Shown: in pieces, positions 12,346 to 21,683 of the stretch | Position numbering within the stretch: the first letter of the stretch is position 1 | Layout: the number at the start of each line of letters is the position of its first letter | Assembly (NCBI RefSeq): GCF_025152575.1 | Contig: NZ_CP102293.1 | Span: forward strand, 1,488,001-1,552,000 | DNA length: 64,000 nt | Reading direction: 5' to 3' | From: Subdoligranulum variabile | GTDB lineage: Bacteria > Bacillota > Clostridia > Oscillospirales > Ruminococcaceae | Program-made: the position numbers and the translations under genes | The notes under the pieces: generated by a model | Told to the model about the DNA's origin: nothing | What the model saw: only the letters and a program-made list of their open reading frames with translations | The model's database searches: none

Positions 12346-12621
12346 ATGATTCTGGATGCAATCTATGAGTTTTCGCTGGCAGAAATGGCCCCGCCCAGAA
12401 CTGACGAGTACGAAGAGGCACTTTCACGCTTTAGGCAAGCTGTGGATACGCTCAAGCAGGGTCTGACATCAGAACAAAAGGAGCAGCTGGAAGCTGTGCT
12501 GTCCAGTAAAAATGTCCTGGTCAGTCTGGAGGCCGCCGAACAGTTCAAACTTGCTTTCTCGGCAGGTATCCAGCTGGAACGAGAAACGAGAGAAGCATCT
12601 CAGAAATTCGATTATGAATAA
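12346..12621 (+). CDS. Small DUF6809-like protein
   Basis: 91 residues from the ATG at 12346, with CAGGAGGAG upstream; a longer frame exists but its start lacks a ribosome site. The sequence is helical and charged (ALSRFRQAVDTLKQGLTSEQ, then SLEAAEQFKLAFSAGIQL), matching small four-helix proteins (DUF6809-like) common on Clostridial mobile elements. No signal peptide or membrane span. Function unknown. Followed by the CAP lipoprotein gene after 11 bases. Confidence 0.6.
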   Translation: MILDAIYEFSLAEMAPPRTDEYEEALSRFRQAVDTLKQGLTSEQKEQLEAVLSSKNVLVSLEAAEQFKLAFSAGIQLERETREASQKFDYE

Positions 12622-12632
12622 AGGAGAATCCC

Positions 12633-13355
12633 ATGAAAAAAGCACTTGTACTTATGCTCTCCCTGATCATGCTGACAGGATGTGCCACTACCCGTACCGA
12701 ACCTACGGTGACAGCAACGCCTGAGTCGGCAGTCGCGGCCACCCCCGACACCGCGGCATCGGAGGCTCCCACGATGCCTGAATCTTCCGTGGTTGACACC
12801 ACGACAACCGACGCGGGGGAAAAGAAAGAGATGACGGCATCGGCAACGCCTTCCCCTGCTCCCACCGAATTGCCCGAAGCCGACCAGGTTGAAGCAGCCA
12901 ATTCGGAAATCATTGTCGAAGAAGCGGCAACCTCTACAGCGGAGATGAGCTACGGCGCATTACCTTTTGATTTGGCGGCAGGAACACAGGAATGGTGGGG
13001 CATCGACAGCAGCGATGCCGCCTACTGGGCCGTACAGGACAACATCAATGCTATGCGGGAAGCCGGTGGCCTGCCCGATCTGTCCATGGACAGCAGCCTG
13101 AGTGCTGCGGCAGATGCGCGGTGTGAGAGCTTTGTGGCCGGTGGTCCCTTTGACCACAGCGGCATGACCACCACCAGTGAGATCTGCGCCAGCGGTCCGC
13201 TGGAATCTGCTTCTGCTGTCTGCACAGCCTGGCAGAATAGTCCCACCCACTATGCCAACATTATGAACGCCAGCTTTACCAGTATGGGGGTTGGCTGTTG
13301 GTTCTGTGATACAGACCAGGGCCGGTATACCTATTGGGTGGTCACCTTCAGCTGA
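12633..13355 (+). CDS. CAP/SCP-domain lipoprotein
   Basis: 240 residues. The lipobox LTGC places the lipidated cysteine at position 17, followed by a Thr/Ala/Pro/Glu-rich linker to about 115 and a CAP (SCP/PR1-like) domain. Visible CAP features are INAMREAGGLPDL, AAADARCESF, FDHSG and SPTHYANIMNASFTSMGVG. Bacterial CAP proteins are extracellular and of mostly unknown activity. GGAGAATCCC precedes the ATG. On the element it lies after the giant methylase gene, so it may be a surface accessory of the donor cell. Terminator follows. Confidence 0.85.
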   Translation: MKKALVLMLSLIMLTGCATTRTEPTVTATPESAVAATPDTAASEAPTMPESSVVDTTTTDAGEKKEMTASATPSPAPTELPEADQVEAANSEIIVEEAATSTAEMSYGALPFDLAAGTQEWWGIDSSDAAYWAVQDNINAMREAGGLPDLSMDSSLSAAADARCESFVAGGPFDHSGMTTTSEICASGPLESASAVCTAWQNSPTHYANIMNASFTSMGVGCWFCDTDQGRYTYWVVTFS

Positions 13356-13371
13356 AAGAATATCGAGAAGA

Positions 13372-13420
13372 AAAGCACCTGCCTTGTGCCGCATTTCAGC
13401 GACATTCAGCAGGTGCTTTC
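13372..13420 (+). terminator. Hairpin after the CAP lipoprotein gene
   Basis: Inverted repeat AAAGCACCTGC/GCAGGTGCTTT with a short pyrimidine tail, between the CAP gene and the convergent toxin gene. It could serve both strands. Confidence 0.6.
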
Positions 13421-13450
13421 TCATTCTGATCGGCTTTTTATCGGTTCGCT

Positions 13451-13759
13451 TTACCGAAAAAGCTCAGGGTAATTGCTGGACGCCCAGACAATACGCTCGA
13501 TGACAACCTGGGATTGGTCAATCCGGTAAATCACAATGTGGTTGTCATGAACCAACTTTCGGAATCCCAGGGCATTCAAGTAGGTGTCGGGGTGTTCCTC
13601 TCCCATGCGCGGAAACAGGGATAGCTTTTCGATGTGGTCCTGTAATTCAGCGACGGCACGGAGCGCAGAATCCTCACCCACTTTCTCAAAGTGGTAATCG
13701 GATATGTTCAACATATCCTGTAAGGCTTCTTCAGTATAAATAACGGAAAACTCAGCCAT
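13451..13759 (-). CDS. RelE/ParE-family toxin
   Basis: 102 residues with the ParE/RelE fold pattern: IYTEEALQDMLNISDYHF (helical hairpin), then RMGEEHPD, GFRKLVHDNHIVIYRID and the closing RIVWASSNYPELF. ParE members poison gyrase; RelE members cleave mRNA at the ribosome, and the sequence does not decide between them. The start overlaps the antitoxin 3' end by eight bases (antitoxin first), the usual translational coupling. It probably stabilises the island. Confidence 0.88.
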   Translation of the reverse strand: MAEFSVIYTEEALQDMLNISDYHFEKVGEDSALRAVAELQDHIEKLSLFPRMGEEHPDTYLNALGFRKLVHDNHIVIYRIDQSQVVIERIVWASSNYPELFR

Positions 13760-14063
13760 TTTTCTGCCTCTGCCTCTCGCCTAAATGCTGCTGGATTTTG
13801 GCGCGTACTTGATCGGGTGTATAGGTCGGCTTACCGGCCAAACGACCCATCTCCGCCTCCAGTATCATTGCGCGATGTTCCAGAACGGCTTCCCGTCGGT
13901 CCAGTTCTTCTTCCCGCCGAGTAAAGGCGTTCAAGTCCATCAGGACAGTATCGCCTTCGCCGTTGCGGGTGATATAGATGGGTTGACCGGTGGTACGGGA
14001 TCGAGCAGCCAATTCGTTGTATTCCGTGCGAAGCGCCGAAGCAGGTCGAATATCAATAGCCAT
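13752..14063 (-). CDS. Phd/YefM-family antitoxin
   Basis: 103 residues. The N-terminal part matches the Phd/YefM DNA-binding fold (IRPASALRTEYNELAARSRTT, then PIYITRNGEGDTVLMDLNAF). The C-terminal part is a charged helix that should wrap the toxin. AAAGGGGGCC precedes the ATG. It is expected to neutralise the 13451-13759 toxin and to repress its own promoter, which is visible just upstream. Confidence 0.88.
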   Translation of the reverse strand: MAIDIRPASALRTEYNELAARSRTTGQPIYITRNGEGDTVLMDLNAFTRREEELDRREAVLEHRAMILEAEMGRLAGKPTYTPDQVRAKIQQHLGERQRQKNG

Positions 14064-14087
14064 ACGCTAGGCCCCCTTTCTGTTTTT

Positions 14088-14116
14088 AGTATAACGCAAC
14101 TAATAGCAAATTACAA
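14088..14116 (-). promoter_or_regulatory. Promoter of the toxin-antitoxin operon
   Basis: On the minus strand TTGTAA (14111-14116), a 17-base spacer, and TATACT (14088-14093) lie 25 bases before the antitoxin ATG. The surrounding AT-rich DNA is a plausible autorepressor target. Confidence 0.6.
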
Positions 14117-14171
14117 TTAAATTTTGAATTAATTTGCTTGAACAAATCCGATAATCACCATAGGTTCTAAG

Positions 14172-14198
14172 GCGTCTGCTTACGCAGGCGCTTTTTTT
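14172..14198 (+). promoter_or_regulatory. Hairpin plus U-run directly before the ribosome site
   Basis: Stem GCGTCTGC/GCAGGCGC with one T-G pair, then seven T, then GCAGGAGG and the ATG at 14217. It is terminator-like but sits inside the leader. The same layout recurs before PrgI, the PP-loop gene and the DUF3846 gene. Confidence 0.55.
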
Positions 14199-14216
14199 AT
14201 TGCAGGAGGTTTTTAT

Positions 14217-17201
14217 ATGAAACGACATACCGTAAGGCAGCGGCTGGCAGCATTCCTTTTGGCGGCTCTGATGAGCCTGTCCTGGCTGCCGCCTTTGCCT
14301 GCCTTCGCAGAGGATGACGCTGCCGTAACGGCATCCGCTGCAGAAAACGATTTGCCTTCTCCCGAAAACGAAGCAACCCCGGAAACGTCGGACCCTGAGA
14401 GCAACGTAGTTGAGGATGAAACATCCGAAGGTGACACATCGCTCAGCGAAGCTGCTCAGAAATTCGTGGATTCTGTCAATGCTTTGGACCGGGACAGCAT
14501 TCTGAGCGCCGTGAACACCTGGGCCTTGGCCAGCCAAGCATGGCAGGCTGAAAAAGACAATCCTGATCTGACGGCTGCGCTGGAAACTGCAACGGCGGCA
14601 TCGGATGAAGCTGCGGCACCGGTTTATGCAGCCGAAGATCTGTACATTGCACTTACCGATGAGGACAGGGCGCAGGAAGCCGTTCAGACTGCTTACAGCG
14701 CACTGGCCGCTTTGTTCGTCACCATGCAGCTTACGATGGAAAATCCCACTGCTCCCGAAGAGGGCGGCGGGACCCCTCCGGACCAGGACGAAATTGCCAC
14801 CGTATTGTATGGTGAGCTGCCCGATGCCCCGACCGGCAGCTACATGGGCAGCTATGGCTTGCCCATCGCCACCGGCGATACCAAAATTGGTATCGGGTAT
14901 TGGGGGAACGAACTGCTCTCGGCGGACAATCAGGGCAGGCTGGATGCTCAGGCGCTCAACTCCGATGCCATGACCATTGTGGTATCTCGTCAGGAAGGTG
15001 AATCCTATGCCGTGGTGCCGATCATGGTAGAGGTGGAATACCCCGCCAACAACAGCACTTCTCAAGTGATTCTGCCGGATAATGTGACCGTGCTCGATTA
15101 TGACGGCACGGAAGCAGATGCCGACGAAACCAGCCAGATCCTTTCGGGCACCTATGTGGAAACCTCTGCGGCTGCCACCGGCCTTTATGTGAAAGCCGAA
15201 GATGATTTCGTTGCAGAGTTTTCTTATACTGCGCCGGACGGCAGCAAGCTGCACAAAACTTTACAGGTAAAATTGGGCGAAAACACGGCGAACAAAGCAA
15301 GTATTCAGTCCAATGGTATCACCACCTATGCCGCAACGCCTACGCCGCCGTGGACCACCGGTAAAATCACGTCGATTGCCTACGAAGGTGGCACCTGGCT
15401 GGTCTGGTTCAATGGCGTCGAAGCGTACTGTTGCAGTCACGGCCTCAGTGGCCAGCCCAACGGTTGCCCCACATACTCTTTCAGCTATGTTTCCAAGCTG
15501 GAGCCAGGACAATACACCCCCGGCGCACACTATCTGAATCAGATTAATATTTGGGGCGGACTTGGCCAGCTTTCGCTGGGACTACTGACTGAAAAACATG
15601 ATCCCACCGATTACGGGAGCAGCGATTTTGCTGCCGATACCGTAGCCACCTATTCTGCCACCGAAAACGATATGCTGAAAGCAGCATATCAGTATTACGA
15701 TGATACCCAGTTGTGGATCATCAAGAATTATCCTGACAGTGCTGCGGCCAAAGCCTATCTGTCTGCGGCTGCACAGCTTTTGGGGGCAGATAATGGAGTT
15801 AGTACGTTTGCCTCTGGCAAGGGCTATTACACCTACATTTATAGCCCTCCTGCCGGATATGCATGGCAGATTATTGCTTTGATCGGTCCTGAAATTACCG
15901 ATGAGGAAGGCGGTACCGATATTCCCGACATCCCCGATGCCGAGTATTACTCCGCCAACTGGACCGCTCCGGCTCAGAGCGCCAGCGGTAGTTTTGACCT
16001 GACTTTTACAGTCAATACCGATAAGCAGCAGCTGGAAACCGCAGAAAAGATTGACGGGGCAACCATTACCATTACGCCCTCCAAAACCAGCGGCAGCATC
16101 GACGGCGGCAGCTGGCAGATGAGCCCTGCCGGTGCGCAGACCATTACCACCACCGGCCATACCAACGATGACAACTACCAGAACAACGGCGGCGACGGCA
16201 CGGTCAGCTGGACAGTGCATTATGAGGTCAGCAAGACCAGCACCACAACGCTCAGCGGTCAGGAAGGCCCCTACAGCAGCCAGGCCGAAGCGGATGCGGC
16301 GGCAGAAGCAGCCAAAAACGCTGCCATTTCCCAGCTGCAGAACGAAGCACAAGGCATGGTGGATGCAGCTATTGCAGCCGCCCGTGCCGAACTGGCCTCC
16401 ATTGTTTTCCAGTATGACGAGATTGATGTACCCTATGGGTTTGAGGAATTTTCTGGAGCATTGGGCAGTCATCAGACCATCACAGTGCCTGCTGACAGCA
16501 ACAATCATTATGTGATGAAGAACGACGAGTGGAGCCTGCAGGTCACTCTGGAAAAGGTAGACAGTGAGACCGGGCAGCAGATCGCAGCGGAAACAGAGTT
16601 CCAGGTCTTTGAGTGGGATGTGGTGACGGAGCAGTATATCCCCTTCGGCGGGTATAACCAGTACACGGTGGTCCGAAATGAGAACGGCAACTACTCCGTA
16701 GCCAATGGTACCAACTACGGCACCGAGTTCGATACCAGCCGGAAGATGTATTATACCCAGCGGAACGAGGGCAAGTTTATCATTGTAGAAACTCGTGCGC
16801 CTTCCGGTTACTACGGCGACTGGACCGATGTAGAGCATCCCGGCACCGCTGGTACCCCCCTGGGGAAGCGGGCCTATTACATTGAAATTACGAAAGACAA
16901 TGATGGCAGTGTGATTACCCTGGACAACAGCCACTACAACGCAGATGTGGCTATGGAGTATACCGGAGGCACCAAGCTGCTCACGGCGGAAGGGGTGGAA
17001 GCCACCGTCACCATCTATGACCAGTACCAGGATGCGGGCCGTGCCTACAATACCGACAACTCTAAGACTGCAGCCAATGAGGATTCTTACACCATGACTC
17101 CGATTTCCGGTGTCATGCAGAATGACAGGGTACCTGATCCGTTTCGTGGCTGCCAAAACAGCAGTAGGCTACGGTATGGAAATCATGCTGCAGGTCTTTG
17201 A
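14217..17201 (+). pseudogene. Large secreted surface protein of the conjugative element, C-terminus lost
   Basis: Reads 994 codons. It has a signal peptide (1-33, cleaved near AFAED), a helical acidic N-terminal region, an extracellular mid region with Cys-rich EAYCCSHG (about 403-408), and a Cna-B/SpaA-like domain (about 765-930, VTLEKVDSETGQQIAAETEF through IIVETRAPSGYYG). Such proteins sit at the head of the T4SS cluster in Clostridial conjugative elements. After about codon 970 (PISGVMQNDR) the reading frame enters DNA that in another frame codes a TrbL-like protein, giving a nonsense tail. The expected membrane/sorting C-terminus is missing, so I treat it as truncated by deletion. Confidence 0.75.
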
Positions 17202-17706
17202 GGTGTGCAACGGCATTGTCAGTGAGATGGCTGCCAGCATGGGCGGCATTTCTCAGGCAATGGTTTCACTGCCCGGTGAGGTACAAACCGCTATTGAGAA
17301 TGTGGGCTTTCTGGCCAGTATTCCGCTCTGGCTGGTTACCATCCTGGGCAGCCTGTTTATCACGGTACTGAGTTTCATTATGATTCTCACTGTGTACGGG
17401 CGCTTTTTCCGCCTGTATATGTACACGGCCCTGGCACCGATCCCGTTGGCAACCTTTGCCGGAGACAGCACCCAATCTGTGGGGGTGGCATTTCTGAAAA
17501 CCTATGTGGGTGTCTGCATGGAAGGCGCGGTCATTGTACTGGCCTGCATCATCTATGCAGGCTTTGTGGGAACCCCTGTTGTGGCCACCGGCGAAGCCAC
17601 CACAATGGTTTGGAGTTATCTGGCAGAAACGGTTTTCAATATGTTGGTTCTTGTGGGCCTTATTAAAGGTTCTGACCGCATCGTTCATGAAATGATGGGG
17701 CTGTAA
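17122..17706 (+). pseudogene. C-terminal fragment of a TrbL/VirB6-like conjugation membrane protein
   Basis: From about 17128 the frame reads GYLIRFVAAKTAVGYGMEIM and continues with four or five membrane spans to IKGSDRIVHEMMGL, the C-terminal half of the polytopic TrbL-like channel protein of Firmicute ICEs. The N-terminal half is absent, and the fragment is joined directly to the surface-protein gene. There is an ATG at 17122 but no ribosome site. Normally the VirD4 coupling protein and a small Maff2-type protein lie between surface protein and TrbL; both are missing, so one deletion probably removed them. Confidence 0.75.
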
Positions 17707-17720
17707 ATGAAATTGACTAT

Positions 17721-17749
17721 GCGCTCAGGCGGTGTATCCGCCTGGGCGC
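17721..17749 (+). promoter_or_regulatory. 12-bp hairpin before the PrgI ribosome site
   Basis: Stem GCGCTCAGGCGG/CCGCCTGGGCGC with one T-G pair, followed by TTCTTT and GGAGGTGAG. It lies between the TrbL fragment and prgI and may attenuate or protect the mRNA. Confidence 0.55.
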
Positions 17750-17769
17750 TTCTTTATGGAGGTGAGCTT

Positions 17770-18141
17770 TTGCAAGTCAACATCAATAAGGAATTCCAGC
17801 ATTATGAGGAAGATGTGTTTATGGGATTGTCCTTGCGGCAACTCCTTTGGTCTGGAGCAGCCATCGGTACCGCCGTGGCGGTCTACTTTGGATTGCAGCC
17901 GGTGCTGGGGCAGGAAACTGTGAGTTGGGTCTGTATCGTGGCCGCAGCCCCTTTTGCTATGGCGGGCTTTTTTCAATACGACCAGATGACCATCTGGCAG
18001 TTTCTGAAAGCCGTTTTTGTAACCGAGTTCCTTCGTTCCGGCCCGAGAGTATGGGTGGCCGAAAATCGGTTTGAAGCGGTCCTGCATCCTCAAAAGAAGA
18101 AAAGACAGTTTTGGAAGAGAAAGGAGAAGCGAAAGCCTTGA
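17770..18141 (+). CDS. PrgI-family T4SS membrane protein
   Basis: 123 residues from a TTG start that has GGAGGTGAG at the right distance. The start LQVNINKEFQHYEEDVFMGL matches the PrgI pattern, which argues against the longer upstream start. Two membrane spans (about 24-42 and 48-65) are followed by a basic cytoplasmic tail (PQKKKRQFWKRKEKRKP). PrgI is the VirB3-like inner-membrane partner of VirB4. The stop overlaps the VirB4 TTG start (TTGA), so the two are translationally coupled. Confidence 0.85.
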   Translation: MQVNINKEFQHYEEDVFMGLSLRQLLWSGAAIGTAVAVYFGLQPVLGQETVSWVCIVAAAPFAMAGFFQYDQMTIWQFLKAVFVTEFLRSGPRVWVAENRFEAVLHPQKKKRQFWKRKEKRKP

Positions 18142-20477
18142 AACTGAATGAGTATGCCTCCACCCGGAACACCTGGGGTGGGGTAAACACACCGAAATCG
18201 GTGCAGAAAAGCATCCCGGTTGACCGCATTTACGACGATGGAATGTGGCGTTCCGGTAATGTGTACAGCCAGATGTGGAGCGTGTCAGACATCAACTATG
18301 CGATGGTGTCTGACGGCAAAAAAGACGAGATCCAGCAGGTGTACGGCAAACTCTATGCCGGTGTTCCTTCGGACTGCACGATCAAGATGTGTATTGTCAG
18401 CCAGCGTATGGACGATCTGGTGTTCCGGCGGGATGTACTGTACCATCGAGCAAACGACGGCCATGACGATCTGCGGGCCGAGAAGAACCGCCAGTTGGCC
18501 GCCTGCGCCTCGCTGGTTGGCAATGTGCTGCAAAGCAAATATGTGATTGTTTCCACACAGAAAAACCGTGTCGAAGATGCACGGGATCGGCTGCGCCAGG
18601 TGCAGGGGCATCTGGTCAACATCCTATCCGAACTGGGCAGCACTGTACGGAGCGTGGACAATTCCGAACGCCTTCGGATTCTCCACAATTTTTTCCGTGT
18701 GGGTGAAGAATCACGCTTTGAATTTGATCTGGATCGCTGCACCAAGCTGGGCGAAGATTTTCGGGACTTCGTTGCGCCCGATGTTATTGAGTTCAAGCGT
18801 GATCACATCGACATTGACAACCGGGTGGCAAAATGTATGTCCATGTCCTATTTCCCGCAGCGCATTGACGATAAGTTGGTCACCACTCTTTTGCAGCAGG
18901 TACCCTATATCATCCTTACCATGGATTTTGTGCCCATTGAAACCGAGGACGCCTACAAAACCTTGGCGGATTATCGGATGAAGGTGGATGCCGACAAGGT
19001 CCGGTTCAATCGGAAAAGTGTGGACAATCTGGACTTCACCGCCAATGTTCCGCAGCGCACGCAGGAAGAGGAAAATACGCTGAACCAGTGGCAGCGGGAT
19101 ATGACCGACAATGACCAGCAGATGTTTTTGACGCTTCTGACAGTGGCTTATTTTGCCGATGATCTGGAGGAACTGCGTCAGGAAACCGATGCACTGAAAA
19201 CGGCGGCAGGCAATTATAACTGCCGCTTTACCGAGATGCGGTGGCAGCAGGAAAACGCCTTTAACACCGCAATGCCCTATGGCTTGCGCCGCATTGCCAA
19301 TCTCCGGGCCATGACCACCAAGGGCGTTGCATCCCTGATTCCTTTCAACACGCAGGAAGTGCTGGTTCCGGGCGGTATCTACTATGGCGTCAACGCCATC
19401 AGCGGCAACATCATCATCGGCCTGCGCACCGTCCTCATCAACGGAAATGCCATGGTTATTGCTACTTCTGGCGGCGGCAAGAGCCTGTTCGTCAAGCAGG
19501 AAATCCTGGAGCTTTTCCTGCGATTCCTGAAGGCCAAATTCTATATCGTAGATCCCGAAAACGAATATGGCCCGCTGGTACGGGAACTGGGGGGCATTGT
19601 GGTGGATATTGCAGTGGACAGCACTACCTATTTCAATCCGCTGGACTTCACTTATGACCCCTCCACCAAGATTCAGCCCCATACTGCTAAGGCAGAGTTT
19701 GTGCTTTCCCTGTGTGAACAGATCATGGGGAAGGACAACATTCAAGCCGGCGACAAGAGCCTGATTGACCGCAGCCTCAAGCATATCTACAAGCCGTTGA
19801 TTAAATCCGGCTATAAGATTGCGTGCCCCACACTGACCGATCTTTATAACGACCTAAAGGAGCAACCCCATGAACGTGCTCATGAGATTGCGCTGGCGCT
19901 GGAATTGTTCGCAACCGGCAGCATGAATATGTTCGCACATCCCACGAACGTGGATATGAGCAATCGCCTGATCTGCTTCAATATCCAGAGCCTGGGCGAC
20001 CAGCTCAAGCCGGTGGCCATGCTGTCCATGTTGGAGTACATCAACACCTGTGTGATGAGCAATGAGCGCAACGACCCCAAAGCGGCAACATGGGTGTACT
20101 TTGATGAGATTTACCTGCTTTTGCGGGATAAGCTGAGTTCTCAATTCCTCTATACCAGCTGGAAGCGGTTCCGCAAATACAACGCCTATGCAACGGGCAT
20201 CACCCAGAACGTGCAGGACTGCCTTTCCAACGATACGGCATACGCCATGTTGGCCAACAGCGAATTTGTGTGTATGCTGCGCCAGACCAAGGACATCGAC
20301 AGTGTGGTGGAACTGTATGGGTTGTCCGACCCGCAGAAGAACTATCTGAAGCTGGCGAAACCCGGTCAGGGTATTCTGAAAATGGGCAACAACCTGATCC
20401 CCTTTGTAAACGATCATCCGACGAATACCAAAATCTATCGCCTGCTGACCACCAAACCCGGCGAAATGGAAAACTGA
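18138..20477 (+). CDS. VirB4/TraE-type conjugation ATPase
   Basis: About 779 residues from the TTG that overlaps the prgI stop (AGGAGAAG upstream); an in-frame ATG at 18111 is less likely. Walker A is ATSGGGKS (about 446), Walker B WVYFDEIYLLL (about 655), and VDPENEYGPL follows the P-loop as in the family. It powers T4SS assembly and substrate transfer at the cytoplasmic membrane. The length is normal and I see no frameshift, so the ATPase is intact although its usual partners (VirD4, full TrbL, relaxase) are missing. Confidence 0.93.
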   Translation: MKLNEYASTRNTWGGVNTPKSVQKSIPVDRIYDDGMWRSGNVYSQMWSVSDINYAMVSDGKKDEIQQVYGKLYAGVPSDCTIKMCIVSQRMDDLVFRRDVLYHRANDGHDDLRAEKNRQLAACASLVGNVLQSKYVIVSTQKNRVEDARDRLRQVQGHLVNILSELGSTVRSVDNSERLRILHNFFRVGEESRFEFDLDRCTKLGEDFRDFVAPDVIEFKRDHIDIDNRVAKCMSMSYFPQRIDDKLVTTLLQQVPYIILTMDFVPIETEDAYKTLADYRMKVDADKVRFNRKSVDNLDFTANVPQRTQEEENTLNQWQRDMTDNDQQMFLTLLTVAYFADDLEELRQETDALKTAAGNYNCRFTEMRWQQENAFNTAMPYGLRRIANLRAMTTKGVASLIPFNTQEVLVPGGIYYGVNAISGNIIIGLRTVLINGNAMVIATSGGGKSLFVKQEILELFLRFLKAKFYIVDPENEYGPLVRELGGIVVDIAVDSTTYFNPLDFTYDPSTKIQPHTAKAEFVLSLCEQIMGKDNIQAGDKSLIDRSLKHIYKPLIKSGYKIACPTLTDLYNDLKEQPHERAHEIALALELFATGSMNMFAHPTNVDMSNRLICFNIQSLGDQLKPVAMLSMLEYINTCVMSNERNDPKAATWVYFDEIYLLLRDKLSSQFLYTSWKRFRKYNAYATGITQNVQDCLSNDTAYAMLANSEFVCMLRQTKDIDSVVELYGLSDPQKNYLKLAKPGQGILKMGNNLIPFVNDHPTNTKIYRLLTTKPGEMEN

Positions 20478-20491
20478 TCTACCTACAGCAA

Positions 20492-20520
20492 GCGGCCCTG
20501 CGTTGGCAGGGCCGCATCTT
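20492..20520 (+). promoter_or_regulatory. 10-bp hairpin plus U-run before the PP-loop gene
   Basis: Perfect stem GCGGCCCTGC/GCAGGGCCGC, then ATCTTTTT and GGAGG, ATG at 20533. Third instance of a terminator-like hairpin touching a ribosome site in this cluster. Confidence 0.6.
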
Positions 20521-20532
20521 TTTGGAGGAACT

Positions 20533-21273
20533 ATGCCAAAAACAATTTGCTCTTGCAGTATGGGCAAAGACAGTCTGGCCACCGTGATTCTTGCCTTGAT
20601 GCACCACGAACCGCTGGACGAGATCGTCTATTGTGAGGTGATGTTTGATAAAGAAATCTCCGGCGAGGTTCCCGAACACCGTACCTTTATTTATGAAACA
20701 GCAATTCCGTGGCTTCGACGGGCTGGTTTGAATGTAAAAATTCTACGGGCAAACACTACTTACAAGGAGTGCTTTACCAAAACCATCCAGCGAGGCAAAG
20801 GAAAAGGAAAGCTGAAAGGCTTTCCCCTATGTGGACGATGCAATATCCAACGGGATTGTAAAGTGCGGCCCATTCAAAAGTATATGAAATGTCTGCCACA
20901 AGAAACGCAGCAGTATGTTGGCCTTGCCACCGATGAGCAGGACCGGCTTATGCGCCTGCAAGAAAAACAAATTTCTCTGTTGGAACAGTATGCGTGCAGT
21001 GAAGCAGAGGCTTGGGAACTGTGCCGCCGGTATGGATTGCTTTCCCCGGTCTACGACTTTACGGACCGCAATGGTTGCTGGTTTTGTCCCAATGCGAAGC
21101 TGCCCGAACTGCGTCATCTTTACGACCATCACCCGGATTTGTGGCGTGAAATGCTTGCCCTTCAAGCCTTACCCAATAAAGCTACGGAAAAGTTCAATCG
21201 TGAGCTTAGATTCTCAGATTATGATATACTATTCCATAATGAGGATGCTCAGCTTTGTTGGTTCACACAATAA
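20533..21273 (+). CDS. PP-loop ATPase (PAPS-reductase/adenine nucleotide alpha-hydrolase fold)
   Basis: 246 residues from the ATG at 20533 (GGAGG upstream). The PP-loop CSCSMGKDSLA lies at residues 6-16 and should bind ATP for substrate adenylation or sulfur chemistry. Two cysteine pairs, CGRC (about 99) and CWFCP (about 188), suggest a metal or Fe-S site, as in DndC/PAPS-reductase relatives. Enzymes of this fold in T4SS clusters have no firm role; a nucleotide or DNA-modifying function in defence evasion is only a guess. Followed by the DUF6075 gene after 16 bases. Confidence 0.75.
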   Translation: MPKTICSCSMGKDSLATVILALMHHEPLDEIVYCEVMFDKEISGEVPEHRTFIYETAIPWLRRAGLNVKILRANTTYKECFTKTIQRGKGKGKLKGFPLCGRCNIQRDCKVRPIQKYMKCLPQETQQYVGLATDEQDRLMRLQEKQISLLEQYACSEAEAWELCRRYGLLSPVYDFTDRNGCWFCPNAKLPELRHLYDHHPDLWREMLALQALPNKATEKFNRELRFSDYDILFHNEDAQLCWFTQ

Positions 21274-21289
21274 GGAAGGAGATAATCTA

Positions 21290-21682
21290 ATGAAATCAGA
21301 AATTCGTTTTAAGGATCGGGAACATCTGGCATTTTATAATAAGGTGCTCAAGCAGACGAGAAAGGATGATCCCTACCACAAAGCCTTTTTCTATGTCGTG
21401 GGTATCAGCAGCGATACCCGGAACAACATCCAAAAAATCTTTGACTTTGAAGAGGATTGTATCCGCCCTGATTGTATCAATGACGGCTGGCAGACCAGTG
21501 GAACGGAACGGATCACCCGGCTGGCTTTCAACCTCTGGAATGGGTGGAATACTGACGGATACGCAACGCCGTATGATCTTTTTGACTGCGAGTTTGCACC
21601 CTATTTCATGGAAGGTATCCGGCTCCGGTATCCCGAGTATTGCCGTGAACTGGAATCTCAGCCACCGAAATGGGAACGATAA
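21290..21682 (+). CDS. DUF6075-like protein
   Basis: 130 residues from the ATG with AAGGAAGGAG upstream. Recognisable features are FKDREHLAFYNKVL, KDDPYHKAFFYVVGIS and INDGWQTSGTERITRLAFNLWNG. The family is found on Clostridial conjugative elements and phages, often near antirestriction or metabolic cargo. Function unknown; no signal peptide or membrane span. Probably co-transcribed with the PP-loop gene. Confidence 0.65.
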   Translation: MKSEIRFKDREHLAFYNKVLKQTRKDDPYHKAFFYVVGISSDTRNNIQKIFDFEEDCIRPDCINDGWQTSGTERITRLAFNLWNGWNTDGYATPYDLFDCEFAPYFMEGIRLRYPEYCRELESQPPKWER

Positions 21683-21683
21683 T

